Assembly (NCBI GenBank): GCA_947469485.1
Contig: CANIPU010000024.1
Location: 1 to 35,712 of the forward strand
DNA from: Chitinophagaceae bacterium
GTDB taxonomy: Bacteria > Bacteroidota > Bacteroidia > Chitinophagales > UBA10324
DNA length: 35,712 nucleotides
Direction: 5' to 3'
The position numbers and the translations under genes were made by a program. Shown piece after piece: positions 26,255-35,237 of this stretch. Numbering within the stretch: position 1 is the stretch's first letter; every line of letters begins with the position of its first letter. Below the pieces are notes generated by a model. The model was not told where the DNA came from. It saw only the letters and a list, made by a program, of their open reading frames with translations, and ran no database searches.

Positions 26255-26770
26255 ATGATAAAAACTGAACGATTAATTCTTCGCAACTGGCAGATGGATG
26301 ATTTGGATTCGCTATTGAAATATGGCAATAATTTTAACATTGCAAAGAACATGAGAAATCGCTTTCCGCATCCTTATACCATTGAAGCAGGAACCGTTTT
26401 CATAAAGTTATTTGAAAAGGAGGATCCGCAGAAAGTTTTTGCAATTGAATATCAGGGGGGGGCTATTGGAGCAATAGGAATTTTTCAGCAGGAGGATGTG
26501 TATATAAAAAATGCTGAACTTGGATACTGGATTGGTGAACCTTTCTGGAATAAAGGACTGGCTACCGAAGCTGTAAAAGCAATGATTAATTATGGGTTTA
26601 AAGCTTTTGAGATAGAAAGAATTTATGCGGCGGTTTTCAACTACAACGATGCTTCAAAGAAAGTGATAGAGAAAACAGGTTTCACCTTCGAAGCAAAACT
26701 GCATAACACTATTTTTAAAAACGGTGAGTTTTGCGATGAACTGATTTATTCGATTTGGAAAAAGAAGTAG
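26255..26770 (+). CDS. GNAT family N-acetyltransferase, RimJ/RimL-like
   Basis: The 171-residue protein has the RimJ/RimL-type GNAT layout. It opens MIKTERLILRNWQMDDLDSLLKY, then has the ELGYWIGEPFWNKGLATEAVKAMINYGF segment, in which the acetyl-CoA-binding Q/R-x-x-G-x-G/A loop appears as NKGLAT. RIYAAVFNYNDASKKVIEKTGF, an SxxVxEKxGF-type signature, follows. Members acetylate the N-termini of ribosomal proteins, other proteins or small molecules; the acceptor here is unknown. It is convergent with trhO, with 35 bases between stops and no clear terminator. Confidence 0.92.
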   Translation: MIKTERLILRNWQMDDLDSLLKYGNNFNIAKNMRNRFPHPYTIEAGTVFIKLFEKEDPQKVFAIEYQGGAIGAIGIFQQEDVYIKNAELGYWIGEPFWNKGLATEAVKAMINYGFKAFEIERIYAAVFNYNDASKKVIEKTGFTFEAKLHNTIFKNGEFCDELIYSIWKKK

Positions 26771-26805
26771 GGGAAAATTTTACAGAAGCAACTTTATTCT
26801 ACTAA

Positions 26806-27780
26806 TTATTCTTCAAACCTGCTATTAACTTTTTCCATCATCCACTTCTTCCTCGCCTTCTCGGTTTGATATTCCTGATTGTGTTTCTGGTAGTAGCCGG
26901 TGCCATCATAAATGCGGCGGCGCGGATGTGCTTTACATTCTTCGCTGCAACTTCCTTCCATTTCGGTGGCGCAGGTTTCACACAAAATAAAATGCTCGTT
27001 GCATTCAGGGTTTGCGCAATTAATAAAATGAACCGAAGGACCGTTACACCTGCGGCAGTGAGAAATAATTTCAGGGTTAACGGTGTTCACATCAACTGTT
27101 AAACGGTTATCGAACACATAACACTTACCATCGAAATCTTTTCCGCCTGCTTCTTTTCCGTAACGAATGATACCGCCATGCAGGTGAAAAACATTTTTAA
27201 ATCCGCGTTGAATTAAAAAAGCGGTTGCTTTTTCGCAGCGGATACCACCGGTGCAGTAAGCAAGAATTTTTTTGTCCTTGTATTGTTCCAGTTCATCTAA
27301 GTGATTCGGAATATCGCGGAAGGTGTCCACATCAAGTGTAACAGCGTTTTTAAATTTGCCTGCTTCCCATTCTACTTTGTTGCGCATGTCAATCACCACC
27401 GCATCGGGGTCGTGCATTTGCTTTTGCCATTCGTCCGGTTCTAAATACCTGCCGGTCATTTCCCACACATTCACATCGGGCTGACCGAAGTGCACGATTT
27501 CTTTTTTGTAACGCACATGCATTTTAGAAAACGACGGCGCATCTTCTTCATCAATCTTGAATTCAATTCCGGCGAAGCGCGCATCGTTGCTCAGGTACTC
27601 CATGTACTGTTTGCAACTATCAACGGTTCCGCTCACGGTTCCGTTAATGCCTTCGTCGCCAATGAGCACACGCCCCATCAGGTTCAGTGATTTACAAAAT
27701 GCAAGGTGTTGGTCTTTGTATGCTTCGGCATTATCAATGCGCGCATACTTGTAGAAAAGTAAGGTCTGAAATGGTTTCAT
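26806..27780 (-). CDS. trhO: tRNA uridine(34) hydroxylase, rhodanese family (YceA/TrhO)
   Basis: TrhO hydroxylates uridine 34 of certain tRNAs using oxygen, the first step toward 5-(carboxy)methoxyuridine wobble modification. The 324-residue protein has the N-terminal acylphosphatase-like UPF0176 domain (GRVLIGDEGINGTVSG). The rhodanese domain contains VVIDMRNKVEWEAGKFKNA and the active loop AYCTGGIRCEK (catalytic Cys176, with Cys182). A Cys-rich C-terminal tail follows (CRRCNGPSVHFINCANPECNEHFILCETC), probably a zinc site. It is slightly shorter than the E. coli protein (350). It has its own promoter at 27813-27840. Confidence 0.94.
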   Translation of the reverse strand: MKPFQTLLFYKYARIDNAEAYKDQHLAFCKSLNLMGRVLIGDEGINGTVSGTVDSCKQYMEYLSNDARFAGIEFKIDEEDAPSFSKMHVRYKKEIVHFGQPDVNVWEMTGRYLEPDEWQKQMHDPDAVVIDMRNKVEWEAGKFKNAVTLDVDTFRDIPNHLDELEQYKDKKILAYCTGGIRCEKATAFLIQRGFKNVFHLHGGIIRYGKEAGGKDFDGKCYVFDNRLTVDVNTVNPEIISHCRRCNGPSVHFINCANPECNEHFILCETCATEMEGSCSEECKAHPRRRIYDGTGYYQKHNQEYQTEKARKKWMMEKVNSRFEE

Positions 27781-27812
27781 ATTGGTGTTCCTGATGTAAG
27801 CAGGACATAGGG

Positions 27813-27840
27813 CAAAAATAAATCAGTACAATTAAATCAA
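27813..27840 (-). promoter_or_regulatory. Putative trhO promoter (TTG - 17 - TATTTTTG)
   Basis: On the minus strand, TATTTTTG (27820-27813) matches TAnnTTTG exactly, and TTG at 27840-27838 gives a 17-base spacer. The trhO ATG follows 32 bases downstream of the -7 box. Confidence 0.45.
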
Positions 27841-27941
27841 CATGATTTAACTCATCAACCGATAAATATTTTTATTCCTTAATTTACATTCAGAAGCAGT
27901 TCTCTTAATTTTTGATTTTCAAATCAGTTAAAACACAAGCC

Positions 27942-29510
27942 ATGAAAAATATTTACATCTTCTTCTTAATCAGTGCAACTCTTTTCACTCAAAAAATTTC
28001 AGCACAACAACCAGGTGATCTGGACAGCACTTTTAATTCTGTTGGATTTAATACCCTTGATATGCAAAGCGGAGAAGACAATGAAGCATACGGTATTGCC
28101 ATTCAATCAAACGGAAGAATTGTAATTGCAGGTTATGTATATGACAGCGACGGATTTTATAATGCCGCCATTGCCCGCTATTTACAAAACGGAACTTTAG
28201 ATAACAGCTTTAACACAACCGGATATTTTAATTTATTTCTGGATGATAACAGTGAAACTGATGCTGTGGCTATTCAATCAGATGGGAAAATAGTAGCCGC
28301 CGGACATGCACTTAATTCATCATTGGATGTTGATTTTTTAGTAATCAGATTAAAAAGTGATGGCTCACTTGACAGCACATTTGGAACCAACGGAATTACC
28401 ATTACAGATTTTGATGGATATAATGATTATGGTTACGAAATAGCAATTCAGTCAAACGGAAAAATATTGGTGAGTGGTTCGTCGTACGATGGTGATTATG
28501 ATGAATTTGCAATTGCTCGCTACAATGCTGACGGCTCATTGGACAGCAGTTTCAGTGCTGATGGATGGTTAATGGAAATTGTTGGTTCCGGTAATTCAGA
28601 AGTTTTTGGTTTAGCGGTTGAACCCGGTGGAAAAATTTATGCAGGTGGTTATTGTGAAAACGGTATTGATTCTGATTTCGGATTAATTCGTTTGAATAAC
28701 GATGGAACTATGGACAATACTTTTAACTCAACAGGGGAAGTTGTAACTGATATTGATGGTTACAATGAATGCCTGAATGCTTTGGTTTTACAAACAGATG
28801 GAAAAATAGTAACAGGTGGTTTTGCCAATAATGATTCAGATGATGATTTTGCTTTGGTTCGGTATAATACTGATGGAACTCTTGACGACACATTTGATGG
28901 AGATGGAATTCAAACAACAGATTTGTTTTTCTCAAGTGATGAAGATGTTTTTTCAGTCAAGCTTCAGCAGGATGGAAAAATTATTGCATCAGGCACAGCA
29001 TACGATAACACTCAGTACTACTTTGCATTGGCAAGGTATAATACAGATGGAAGTTTAGATACTGATTTTAGTGGTGATGGATTGGTTACAACTGATATCA
29101 ATGGAAGCGATGATGAAATTTATGCATCAGAAATTCAAACCGATGGAAAGATTGTGGTAGCAGGTGCAACAGATAATGGTAATTATGATTTTGCAATTGC
29201 CCGATATCTTACTGATGATAATGTTGGTATACTTGATTTTAATTCACCTCTAAACTCTTATTTAATTTATCCGAATCCTGTAAGCAACCTAGCTCATCTT
29301 GAATATGAATTGATGAATGCTGCAACCGTATCAGCCCAGTTATTGGATGTTCAGGGTAAATTGGTCGCACAGATTTTTGATTCAGAAAATCAAACTGCCG
29401 GAAAGCATGATTTAAATATCAACTTCAATGAGAAAATGGCTGCCGGAACTTATCTCCTAAGAATTATTTCTGGCAATGGTCAAGTGAATATTAAATTGGT
29501 GAAAGAATAA
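27942..29510 (+). CDS. Secreted Delta-60-repeat protein with T9SS type A sorting domain (paralogue 1)
   Basis: The 522-residue protein starts at ATG 27942; an in-frame codon at 27912 would add ten residues ahead of the signal peptide and is rejected. After the signal peptide (1-21, ISA-QQP) come seven tandem repeats of about 55-58 residues. Each has the Delta-60 pattern: (A/V)-x-Q-(S/T)-(N/D)-G-(R/K)-I-x-x-(A/S)-G, then (A/L)-I-A-R-Y, then DGSLDSSF-like and a G-G/D-x-x-T/V-T-D strand. This predicts a seven-bladed propeller. The sorting domain begins near 443 (YLIYPNPVSNLAHLEYEL) and ends GTYLLRIISGNGQVNIKLVKE. Ligand and function are unknown. It is convergent with the GT-C/TPR gene, 24 bases away. 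Confidence 0.9.
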   Translation: MKNIYIFFLISATLFTQKISAQQPGDLDSTFNSVGFNTLDMQSGEDNEAYGIAIQSNGRIVIAGYVYDSDGFYNAAIARYLQNGTLDNSFNTTGYFNLFLDDNSETDAVAIQSDGKIVAAGHALNSSLDVDFLVIRLKSDGSLDSTFGTNGITITDFDGYNDYGYEIAIQSNGKILVSGSSYDGDYDEFAIARYNADGSLDSSFSADGWLMEIVGSGNSEVFGLAVEPGGKIYAGGYCENGIDSDFGLIRLNNDGTMDNTFNSTGEVVTDIDGYNECLNALVLQTDGKIVTGGFANNDSDDDFALVRYNTDGTLDDTFDGDGIQTTDLFFSSDEDVFSVKLQQDGKIIASGTAYDNTQYYFALARYNTDGSLDTDFSGDGLVTTDINGSDDEIYASEIQTDGKIVVAGATDNGNYDFAIARYLTDDNVGILDFNSPLNSYLIYPNPVSNLAHLEYELMNAATVSAQLLDVQGKLVAQIFDSENQTAGKHDLNINFNEKMAAGTYLLRIISGNGQVNIKLVKE

Positions 29511-29534
29511 ATTCCTGCTTCATTAATTAAATTT

Positions 29535-31343
29535 CTACTGCAAATATTTCTGTTCCACTTTATACCCAAGCGATTGAGCTCTGAGGAAATCATTTTTTGC
29601 ATTCGATGTATTTCCCATTGAAGTGTAAGTGAGGCCGCGATAATAATAGCAGGCAGCATTGTTCGAATCGTAATTTAAATAGTAATTGAAATCGGCAAGC
29701 GCTTCATTCAGTTTGCCCGAAGCGAGATATGCATAACCACGATTCATGTATACTGAAAACATTGTCGGATCAATCTGTAATGCTTTTGTGTAATCAGGGA
29801 AAGCCATTTCATACTTAGCAGCCATGCTGTAGGTGATTGCGCGGTTCACATAAGCATCGGTATTTTTATCATCCATCTGAAGCGCTGTGTTGTAAGCCCA
29901 TATAGCGCTGTCGCCTTTCTTCATCAGCCCATAAATATTTCCAAGGTTGCTGTAAATTTTGCTGTCCTTGGTTTTCATAGAAAGCAAAACTTTATAGTCA
30001 GCCATTGCTTCCTTCAGCATTCCTTTTTCTTTTCCATAATAATTTCCACGGTTCTTATAAGCCACTTCAATCCGGTTGGGATATTGATTGATAACATCGG
30101 TCCAGAGTGTTTCGGTATTCTTCCACACTTTGGTTCTTGCATTTGTCTGATACGCAAAAACAAGAATGCAAACAGCAGCAATAGAAGTCGCAACCATCCG
30201 CATGTTGTATAATTTATTTCCCTTCACAAAAAACTGATTTAATAACCAACCAAGAATGAATGAAAGTCCGATGTATGAAAGATAACTGTAACGATCAGCA
30301 GCAATGGCACTACCAACAGAAATAAACTGAAGCACCAACACCACACTTGCGAAGTAGAAAAGCAAACCAAATACAATAGGTTTATGTTTTCTGAAAAAGA
30401 AAAACACAATTGCCGCAACAGCAAGCCACGCAACCGGCGCGAGATAATATTCAATGGAAACAGAAACTCCGTTATCTGATAACGGATATGGATAGAAAGC
30501 AGAAAGACCAACGGGAACAAAAAATTTCACCACATACAACCACGCGCCATAGGATGCAAACATGATTCGTTGCAGGATGGTGAAGGTTTCAGGTTTCGCA
30601 ATGGCATCAGTTGCCTGAATGGTAAATGCGGCGATACCGACAATCAGCGAAATAATAAAGAGCGGAATTTTTTCAAGAACTATTTTAAAATTCAATTCTC
30701 TGTTTTTTAAATAATCAATCAGCAACAACACAACAGGAAACACAACCGCCATTGCTTTTGATAAACACGAAAGAATAAAAACCACACCCGTTATAATCAT
30801 CCACAATACTTTTTTTGTGTCGAGATATTTCAGATAACAAATCATTCCGAGCACGAAGAACAAAACATACAGCACATCTTTCCGCTCCGAAATCCAACTC
30901 ACACTTTCCACATGCATGGGATGAACACCAAACACTGCCGAAACAAAAACCGCCATCACTAAACTTTCACTAAGCATCAGAATAAAAAAGAAAACCAACG
31001 CGGTGTTAATGAGGTGTAACAGCACATTGGTTAAGTGATAAGCATGTGGTTCTGTTTTCACGCTCTCGTAATTCCATTTCAAGCTCAGCATAGTGAGCGG
31101 ATGATAGTTGAGTGAAACAGGTTTTGTAAGCAGGTCTTTCGTTGGAGTATTCGGATTGGTAATCAAAGGATTTTCTAAAACATAAACCGGATCGTCCCAG
31201 TTTGTCCACTCATTATCCATTGACGGGGCAAAAGAAATGTAAGTGAGAATCAGAATCACACCAAGCCAAATCCATTTCTGAAACGATGGTTGTTGCTGCT
31301 GCTGAGGTTTTTTCTTCTGTCCTTTTTCCGGTTTCTTACTCAT
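29535..31343 (-). CDS. GT-C-like polytopic membrane protein with C-terminal TPR repeats (TMTC-like)
   Basis: The 602-residue protein starts at ATG 31343; the TTG at 31364 adds seven residues and is less likely. A cytoplasmic Lys/Gln-rich tail (KKPQQQQQ) precedes about eleven membrane segments (from residue 25 to about 400). The first external loop has SMDNEWTNWDDPVYVLENPLI, whose DD pair and D-x-P-x-I spacing resemble the catalytic loop of O-mannosyltransferase/TMTC-type GT-C enzymes. HPMHVESVSWISERKDVL is another motif common to this TPR-membrane family. Residues about 425-602 hold four to five TPRs (for example VAYKNRGNYYGKEKGMLKEAMADYK, MFSVYMNRGYAYLASGKLNEALADF). It may glycosylate exported proteins. 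Acceptor and donor are unknown, and transferase activity is inferred. Confidence 0.82.
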   Translation of the reverse strand: MSKKPEKGQKKKPQQQQQPSFQKWIWLGVILILTYISFAPSMDNEWTNWDDPVYVLENPLITNPNTPTKDLLTKPVSLNYHPLTMLSLKWNYESVKTEPHAYHLTNVLLHLINTALVFFFILMLSESLVMAVFVSAVFGVHPMHVESVSWISERKDVLYVLFFVLGMICYLKYLDTKKVLWMIITGVVFILSCLSKAMAVVFPVVLLLIDYLKNRELNFKIVLEKIPLFIISLIVGIAAFTIQATDAIAKPETFTILQRIMFASYGAWLYVVKFFVPVGLSAFYPYPLSDNGVSVSIEYYLAPVAWLAVAAIVFFFFRKHKPIVFGLLFYFASVVLVLQFISVGSAIAADRYSYLSYIGLSFILGWLLNQFFVKGNKLYNMRMVATSIAAVCILVFAYQTNARTKVWKNTETLWTDVINQYPNRIEVAYKNRGNYYGKEKGMLKEAMADYKVLLSMKTKDSKIYSNLGNIYGLMKKGDSAIWAYNTALQMDDKNTDAYVNRAITYSMAAKYEMAFPDYTKALQIDPTMFSVYMNRGYAYLASGKLNEALADFNYYLNYDSNNAACYYYRGLTYTSMGNTSNAKNDFLRAQSLGYKVEQKYLQ

Positions 31344-31451
31344 TAACCCAAAAATATTTTGCAAGAAATGTAAATCGTTTTTTACTCTTCCTGCAAATAA
31401 ATTAGTGTAAGGTTTATATTTACTCTGTTATAAAAAAACTACAATGCTTCT

Positions 31452-33017
31452 ATGAAAAATTCTATTACACTTTTACTGATGCTGTTATTTACATCTGTTG
31501 CTTCGGCTCAGATACCATGCAGTTTAGATAACACTTTTGACAGCGATGGAAAACTGGTAAGCGATGGCAGCAGATTGGGCGAACATGTAATTGTGCAGAG
31601 CGATGGCAAAATTCTGGTTGCCTGCAATCCGTTTGGAAACGGCGATGTATATATAAAGCGGTTTAATGTTGACGGAAGTGTTGATGCAACTTATGGCAGC
31701 GGCGGCTCCATTACTGTTTCAATCATGGAAGTGGCAACACGAATAAACGGAATGGTGATGCATAACAACATCATTTATATCTGCGGAACTACTTCTACCA
31801 ACATCGGTGGCACAAATACCTATCCGTATGTTGCCGCCATTACAGCCAACGGTGCATTTCTCACCACCTTCGGGGTAAACGGAATAAAAGAATTTCCTTC
31901 TCTGTATACTTCTAATGCACTTACCACCGATAATGCAGGCGCCATTTACATGACCGGCTCCAGTTTCTTCACTGATTTTTATGTTATGAAACTGAAAAGT
32001 GATGGTGCTTTTGATAACACTTTTGATTCAGACGGAATGGTATCTGTTCCAACAGGAAATAATGATCACTGGTTTGAAACCATGGATATTACAGTAGATG
32101 GAAATAATAAAGTGCTGGTATCAGGCCGGAAAGAAAAAGCAAACAACGGAAGCACCATTACCGCTTTCCGCAACACACTGGTTGTTCGGTTCAATGCTAA
32201 TGGTTCACTTGATAATTCTTTTGCAACGGGCGGAATTGGTTTGTACAACAGTGCCACCGGAAATTATGATGAGGGCATGAACATTCATGTTATGAATGAT
32301 AATAAATACATGGTTACTGGAAGTGTTTACGACAATAACGATTATGATTATACTGCCTTGAAACTAAACAACAACGGTACCCCCGATAATGCTTTCGGCA
32401 CCAATGGATGGGCGCTTTATGATTTAACTTTTAACAACGAAGACGAATACAGTTTAAACAGCACTGTTTTACCCGACGGAAGAATTTTAATAACCGGAAA
32501 TCAGGGTTCGGGCGACACGGTTCATTTTTGTTTGTTAATGATTAAGGGTAATGGCGACCGCGATAATTCATTTGCTCCCGATGGCGTGTTCTTAAATATT
32601 TTTAATCAGAACAACAACAGCAGCAGCAGCGGAATGGGTATGGATGCAAACGGAAAAATTGTGCTGGCTGGTTACACCCGCACCTGCGCCAATGGAACAT
32701 GTGGTCCGTTGTATCTTGCTGTTTCGCGATACAATAACAGTTTTGACCCCGAAGGAATTGAATCTCCTGCAACTGCGGATTTCAACTATCAACTGTTTCC
32801 AAACCCGGCAGGAGGCAATCAACTTATTTCGCTGAAGGCGACTCATAATAAAATTATTCGTGAAGTTCAGGTGATGAATGCTTCAGGTCAAATTCAAAAA
32901 ACAGATTTTAACAGCGCAATGAATTCACTGGAGTTAACCAATGCAATTGCCGGAATTTATTTCTGTAAAATAATAAGTGACACTGATGTGGCTGTTATTC
33001 GTTTTGTAATTGACTGA
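31452..33017 (+). CDS. Secreted Delta-60-repeat protein with T9SS type A sorting domain (paralogue 2)
   Basis: The 521-residue protein has a signal peptide (1-19, ASA-QIP) and repeats of the Delta-60 type, more degenerate than in the paralogue at 27942: VQSDGKILVAC, VDGNNKVLVSG, VLPDGRILITG and MDANGKIVLAG cores, with DGSVDATYGSGG- and NGSLDNSFATGG-like linkers. About seven blades are implied. A run of Asn and Ser codons (NQNNNSSSSSG near 32604-32634) interrupts the last blade. The sorting domain starts near 438 (YQLFPNPAGGNQLISL) and ends NAIAGIYFCKIISDTDVAVIRFVID. A TATATTTA (31415-31422) is a one-mismatch -7 box. It is divergent from the GT-C/TPR gene. Confidence 0.9.
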   Translation: MKNSITLLLMLLFTSVASAQIPCSLDNTFDSDGKLVSDGSRLGEHVIVQSDGKILVACNPFGNGDVYIKRFNVDGSVDATYGSGGSITVSIMEVATRINGMVMHNNIIYICGTTSTNIGGTNTYPYVAAITANGAFLTTFGVNGIKEFPSLYTSNALTTDNAGAIYMTGSSFFTDFYVMKLKSDGAFDNTFDSDGMVSVPTGNNDHWFETMDITVDGNNKVLVSGRKEKANNGSTITAFRNTLVVRFNANGSLDNSFATGGIGLYNSATGNYDEGMNIHVMNDNKYMVTGSVYDNNDYDYTALKLNNNGTPDNAFGTNGWALYDLTFNNEDEYSLNSTVLPDGRILITGNQGSGDTVHFCLLMIKGNGDRDNSFAPDGVFLNIFNQNNNSSSSGMGMDANGKIVLAGYTRTCANGTCGPLYLAVSRYNNSFDPEGIESPATADFNYQLFPNPAGGNQLISLKATHNKIIREVQVMNASGQIQKTDFNSAMNSLELTNAIAGIYFCKIISDTDVAVIRFVID

Positions 33018-33110
33018 TTTTTTACTCCTGAATTTTTTAATTGAAATAAGTTAAACTTCACTAAGCTTTTCAATTCGTAATTAGTTTTACCACCCATTTT
33101 TTTATAAAAC

Positions 33111-34310
33111 ATGTATAGCATACAATCGCGCCTGCAAAAAGAACTGGATGAAATAAAAGCCAACGGCTTGTTTAAGAACGAGCGCATCATCACTTCGCCA
33201 CAGGGCGCTGAAATAAAAGTGAATGGTGTAACAGTGCTGAATTTCTGTGCGAACAATTACCTCGGTCTGTCATCGCATCCCAAAGTTATTACGGCGGCGA
33301 AGCAGGCGATTGATACACATGGATACGGCATGAGCAGTGTGCGGTTCATTTGCGGCACGCAGGATCTGCATAAAACACTGGAGCAAAAAACTTCGGAGTT
33401 TTTGGGTACCGAAGACACCATTTTATATGCCGCCGCATTCGATGCCAATGGCGGTGTGTTCGAACCTTTGTTCAACGAAGAAGATGCGCTCATAAGCGAT
33501 GAGCTGAATCACGCAAGTATTATTGATGGTGTACGACTCACTAAATCGCAGCGGCTTCGCTACAAGCATAATGATATGAATGACCTGGAAGAGAAACTGA
33601 AAGAATCATCCGGCGCACGAAGCAGAATAATTATTACCGATGGTGTGTTCAGTATGGATGGCACCATTGCGCAGTTAGATAAAATATGCGACCTCGCCGA
33701 TAAGTACAATGCCATGGTTATGATTGATGAATGCCACGCGAGCGGCTTTATGGGAAAAACCGGGCGCGGCACGCATGAGCACCGTGGTGTTATGGGGCGC
33801 ATTGATATTATTACCGGCACTTATGGCAAGGCGCTTGGCGGCGCATCGGGCGGTTTCACTTCAGGTAAAAAGGAAATTATTGAATTGCTTCGTCAGCGGT
33901 CGCGGCCATACTTGTTTTCGAATGCGCTTGCGCCATCTATCACAGGAGCTTCCATTGCCGTGCTCGATATGCTGAGCCAAACCACGGCGCTGCGCGATAA
34001 ATTAGAAGCGAACACAAAATATTTCCGCACAAAAATTACGGAAGCGGGTTTTGATATTAAGCCCGGCGAACATCCCATTGTGCCCATCATGCTGTACGAT
34101 GCCGTGCTGGCGCAAAAGTTTTCTGAACGACTGCTGCCCGAAGGCATTTATGCCATCGGGTTTTTCTTTCCGGTGGTGGCGAAGGGCAATGCGCGCATTC
34201 GTGTGCAGATAAGCGCCGCGCACGAGCAGCACCACCTCGATAAAGCCATTGCTGCTTTTACAAAGATTGGAAAAGAGTTGGGAGTGATTAAAGAGAAGGT
34301 GGGGGTGTAA
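33111..34310 (+). CDS. kbl: Glycine C-acetyltransferase (2-amino-3-ketobutyrate CoA ligase)
   Basis: Kbl cleaves 2-amino-3-oxobutanoate with CoA into glycine and acetyl-CoA, the second step of threonine breakdown after threonine dehydrogenase. The 399-residue protein (E. coli 398) is a PLP alpha-oxoamine synthase. It has [55 protein letters not shown] (D206, H209), and the PLP-lysine motif [13 protein letters not shown] (Lys240), followed by [15 protein letters not shown]. Close agreement with Kbl across the whole length makes KAS III-like, BioF or serine palmitoyltransferase roles unlikely. The tdh partner is not in the window. The coding sequence is visibly richer in G+C than the secreted-protein genes on either side. 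Confidence 0.95.
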   Translation: MYSIQSRLQKELDEIKANGLFKNERIITSPQGAEIKVNGVTVLNFCANNYLGLSSHPKVITAAKQAIDTHGYGMSSVRFICGTQDLHKTLEQKTSEFLGTEDTILYAAAFDANGGVFEPLFNEEDALISDELNHASIIDGVRLTKSQRLRYKHNDMNDLEEKLKESSGARSRIIITDGVFSMDGTIAQLDKICDLADKYNAMVMIDECHASGFMGKTGRGTHEHRGVMGRIDIITGTYGKALGGASGGFTSGKKEIIELLRQRSRPYLFSNALAPSITGASIAVLDMLSQTTALRDKLEANTKYFRTKITEAGFDIKPGEHPIVPIMLYDAVLAQKFSERLLPEGIYAIGFFFPVVAKGNARIRVQISAAHEQHHLDKAIAAFTKIGKELGVIKEKVGV

Positions 34311-34372
34311 TCCTGACTTTTGTATTATCTTTTCAGTCTACTATTTTTATAAGGACTTCTTAAAAAACCAAA

Positions 34373-35209
34373 ATGAAAAAAATAATTCTGTTTTGCTTTC
34401 TTGCTTTATTAATTGTTAGCTCAAAGCATGCCTTGGGTCAAATTACTCTTGAACATACTTATACAGGAGGATCCAAGAATTTTTTTATGGTGGATTTTGA
34501 GTTGTCGGGAATGAAGTATGTTTTAAAGAGCGAGGTTTCGGGAAATAGATTTCTGAAATTCTATAACCTTGATCATTCGTTCTGGAAGTCTATTGATTGC
34601 AATCCATTTCCAACAACTCAATTGCCAGCTGGCAGTGGAACTCAATATAATTTCGCTGCTATTTACATTTCAGAAACTCTTTTTGATTGTGATAGTGCGG
34701 TTGAATTCTTATACTTCTCTAATGGTGGCAATGATTGGTTTACGGGAATATTTAAAGAGGATGGAACAGCCCTTCTTGTTGCAGATAGTTCAGCTCCATT
34801 GGTTCAGGTTGCGATTCCACAACAATGGAGACCTATCTATAATACCCCTGATGGAACCAAACTCATCTTGTCTCATTTAGATGGAAGCGCAAGAGTGTAT
34901 GGTGTTCCATGTGAATTATCGTCGGGGATTGATAAATCAATGCGTCAACCATCAGATCCTTTTTTATCTGTTTTCCCAAATCCATCCTACTATCAAAATA
35001 CTGTTCAGTATTCTTTGCCCGATGGTATTAATGAAGCAGATATTATTCTCTTTGATTTAAGTGGTAAAGAACTTCGGCGATATCATGTTGACAGAACTTT
35101 TTCCGACCTTCAAATCTCTCAAAGAGATTTTCCTTCCGGAACATATATGTATTCATTAGTTTCGGGAAACAAGATTCTTGTTTCTCAAAAAATAGTATTG
35201 GTTAAATAG
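34373..35209 (+). CDS. Secreted protein with T9SS type A sorting domain, function unknown
   Basis: The 278-residue protein has a signal peptide (about 1-22, ALG-QIT). I do not recognise the body (23-195); it looks all-beta, with short strands, and contains LVQVAIPQQWRPIYNTPDGTKLILSHLDGSARVYGVPC. The sorting domain starts near 203 (LSVFPNPSYYQNTVQYSL), includes IILFDLSGKELRRYHV, and ends FPSGTYMYSLVSGNKILVSQKIVLVK. Proteins of this form in Bacteroidota are often small stand-alone surface proteins with very narrow distribution. It follows kbl by 62 bases and is followed directly by the palindromic repeat array. Confidence 0.8.
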   Translation: MKKIILFCFLALLIVSSKHALGQITLEHTYTGGSKNFFMVDFELSGMKYVLKSEVSGNRFLKFYNLDHSFWKSIDCNPFPTTQLPAGSGTQYNFAAIYISETLFDCDSAVEFLYFSNGGNDWFTGIFKEDGTALLVADSSAPLVQVAIPQQWRPIYNTPDGTKLILSHLDGSARVYGVPCELSSGIDKSMRQPSDPFLSVFPNPSYYQNTVQYSLPDGINEADIILFDLSGKELRRYHVDRTFSDLQISQRDFPSGTYMYSLVSGNKILVSQKIVLVK

Positions 35210-35237
35210 TTTATTCAATCTTTTTCCGGCTTCATGC

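Noticed and set aside
31349-31356. Minus-strand TATTTTTG upstream of the GT-C/TPR gene
   Set aside because: It matches the -7 consensus but lies only 6 bases from the start codon and has no -33 element, so it is unlikely to be that gene's promoter.
32604-32634. AAC/AGC triplet run in the second Delta-60 gene
   Set aside because: It is a short in-frame Asn/Ser codon run within a coding sequence; nothing else suggests a separate element.
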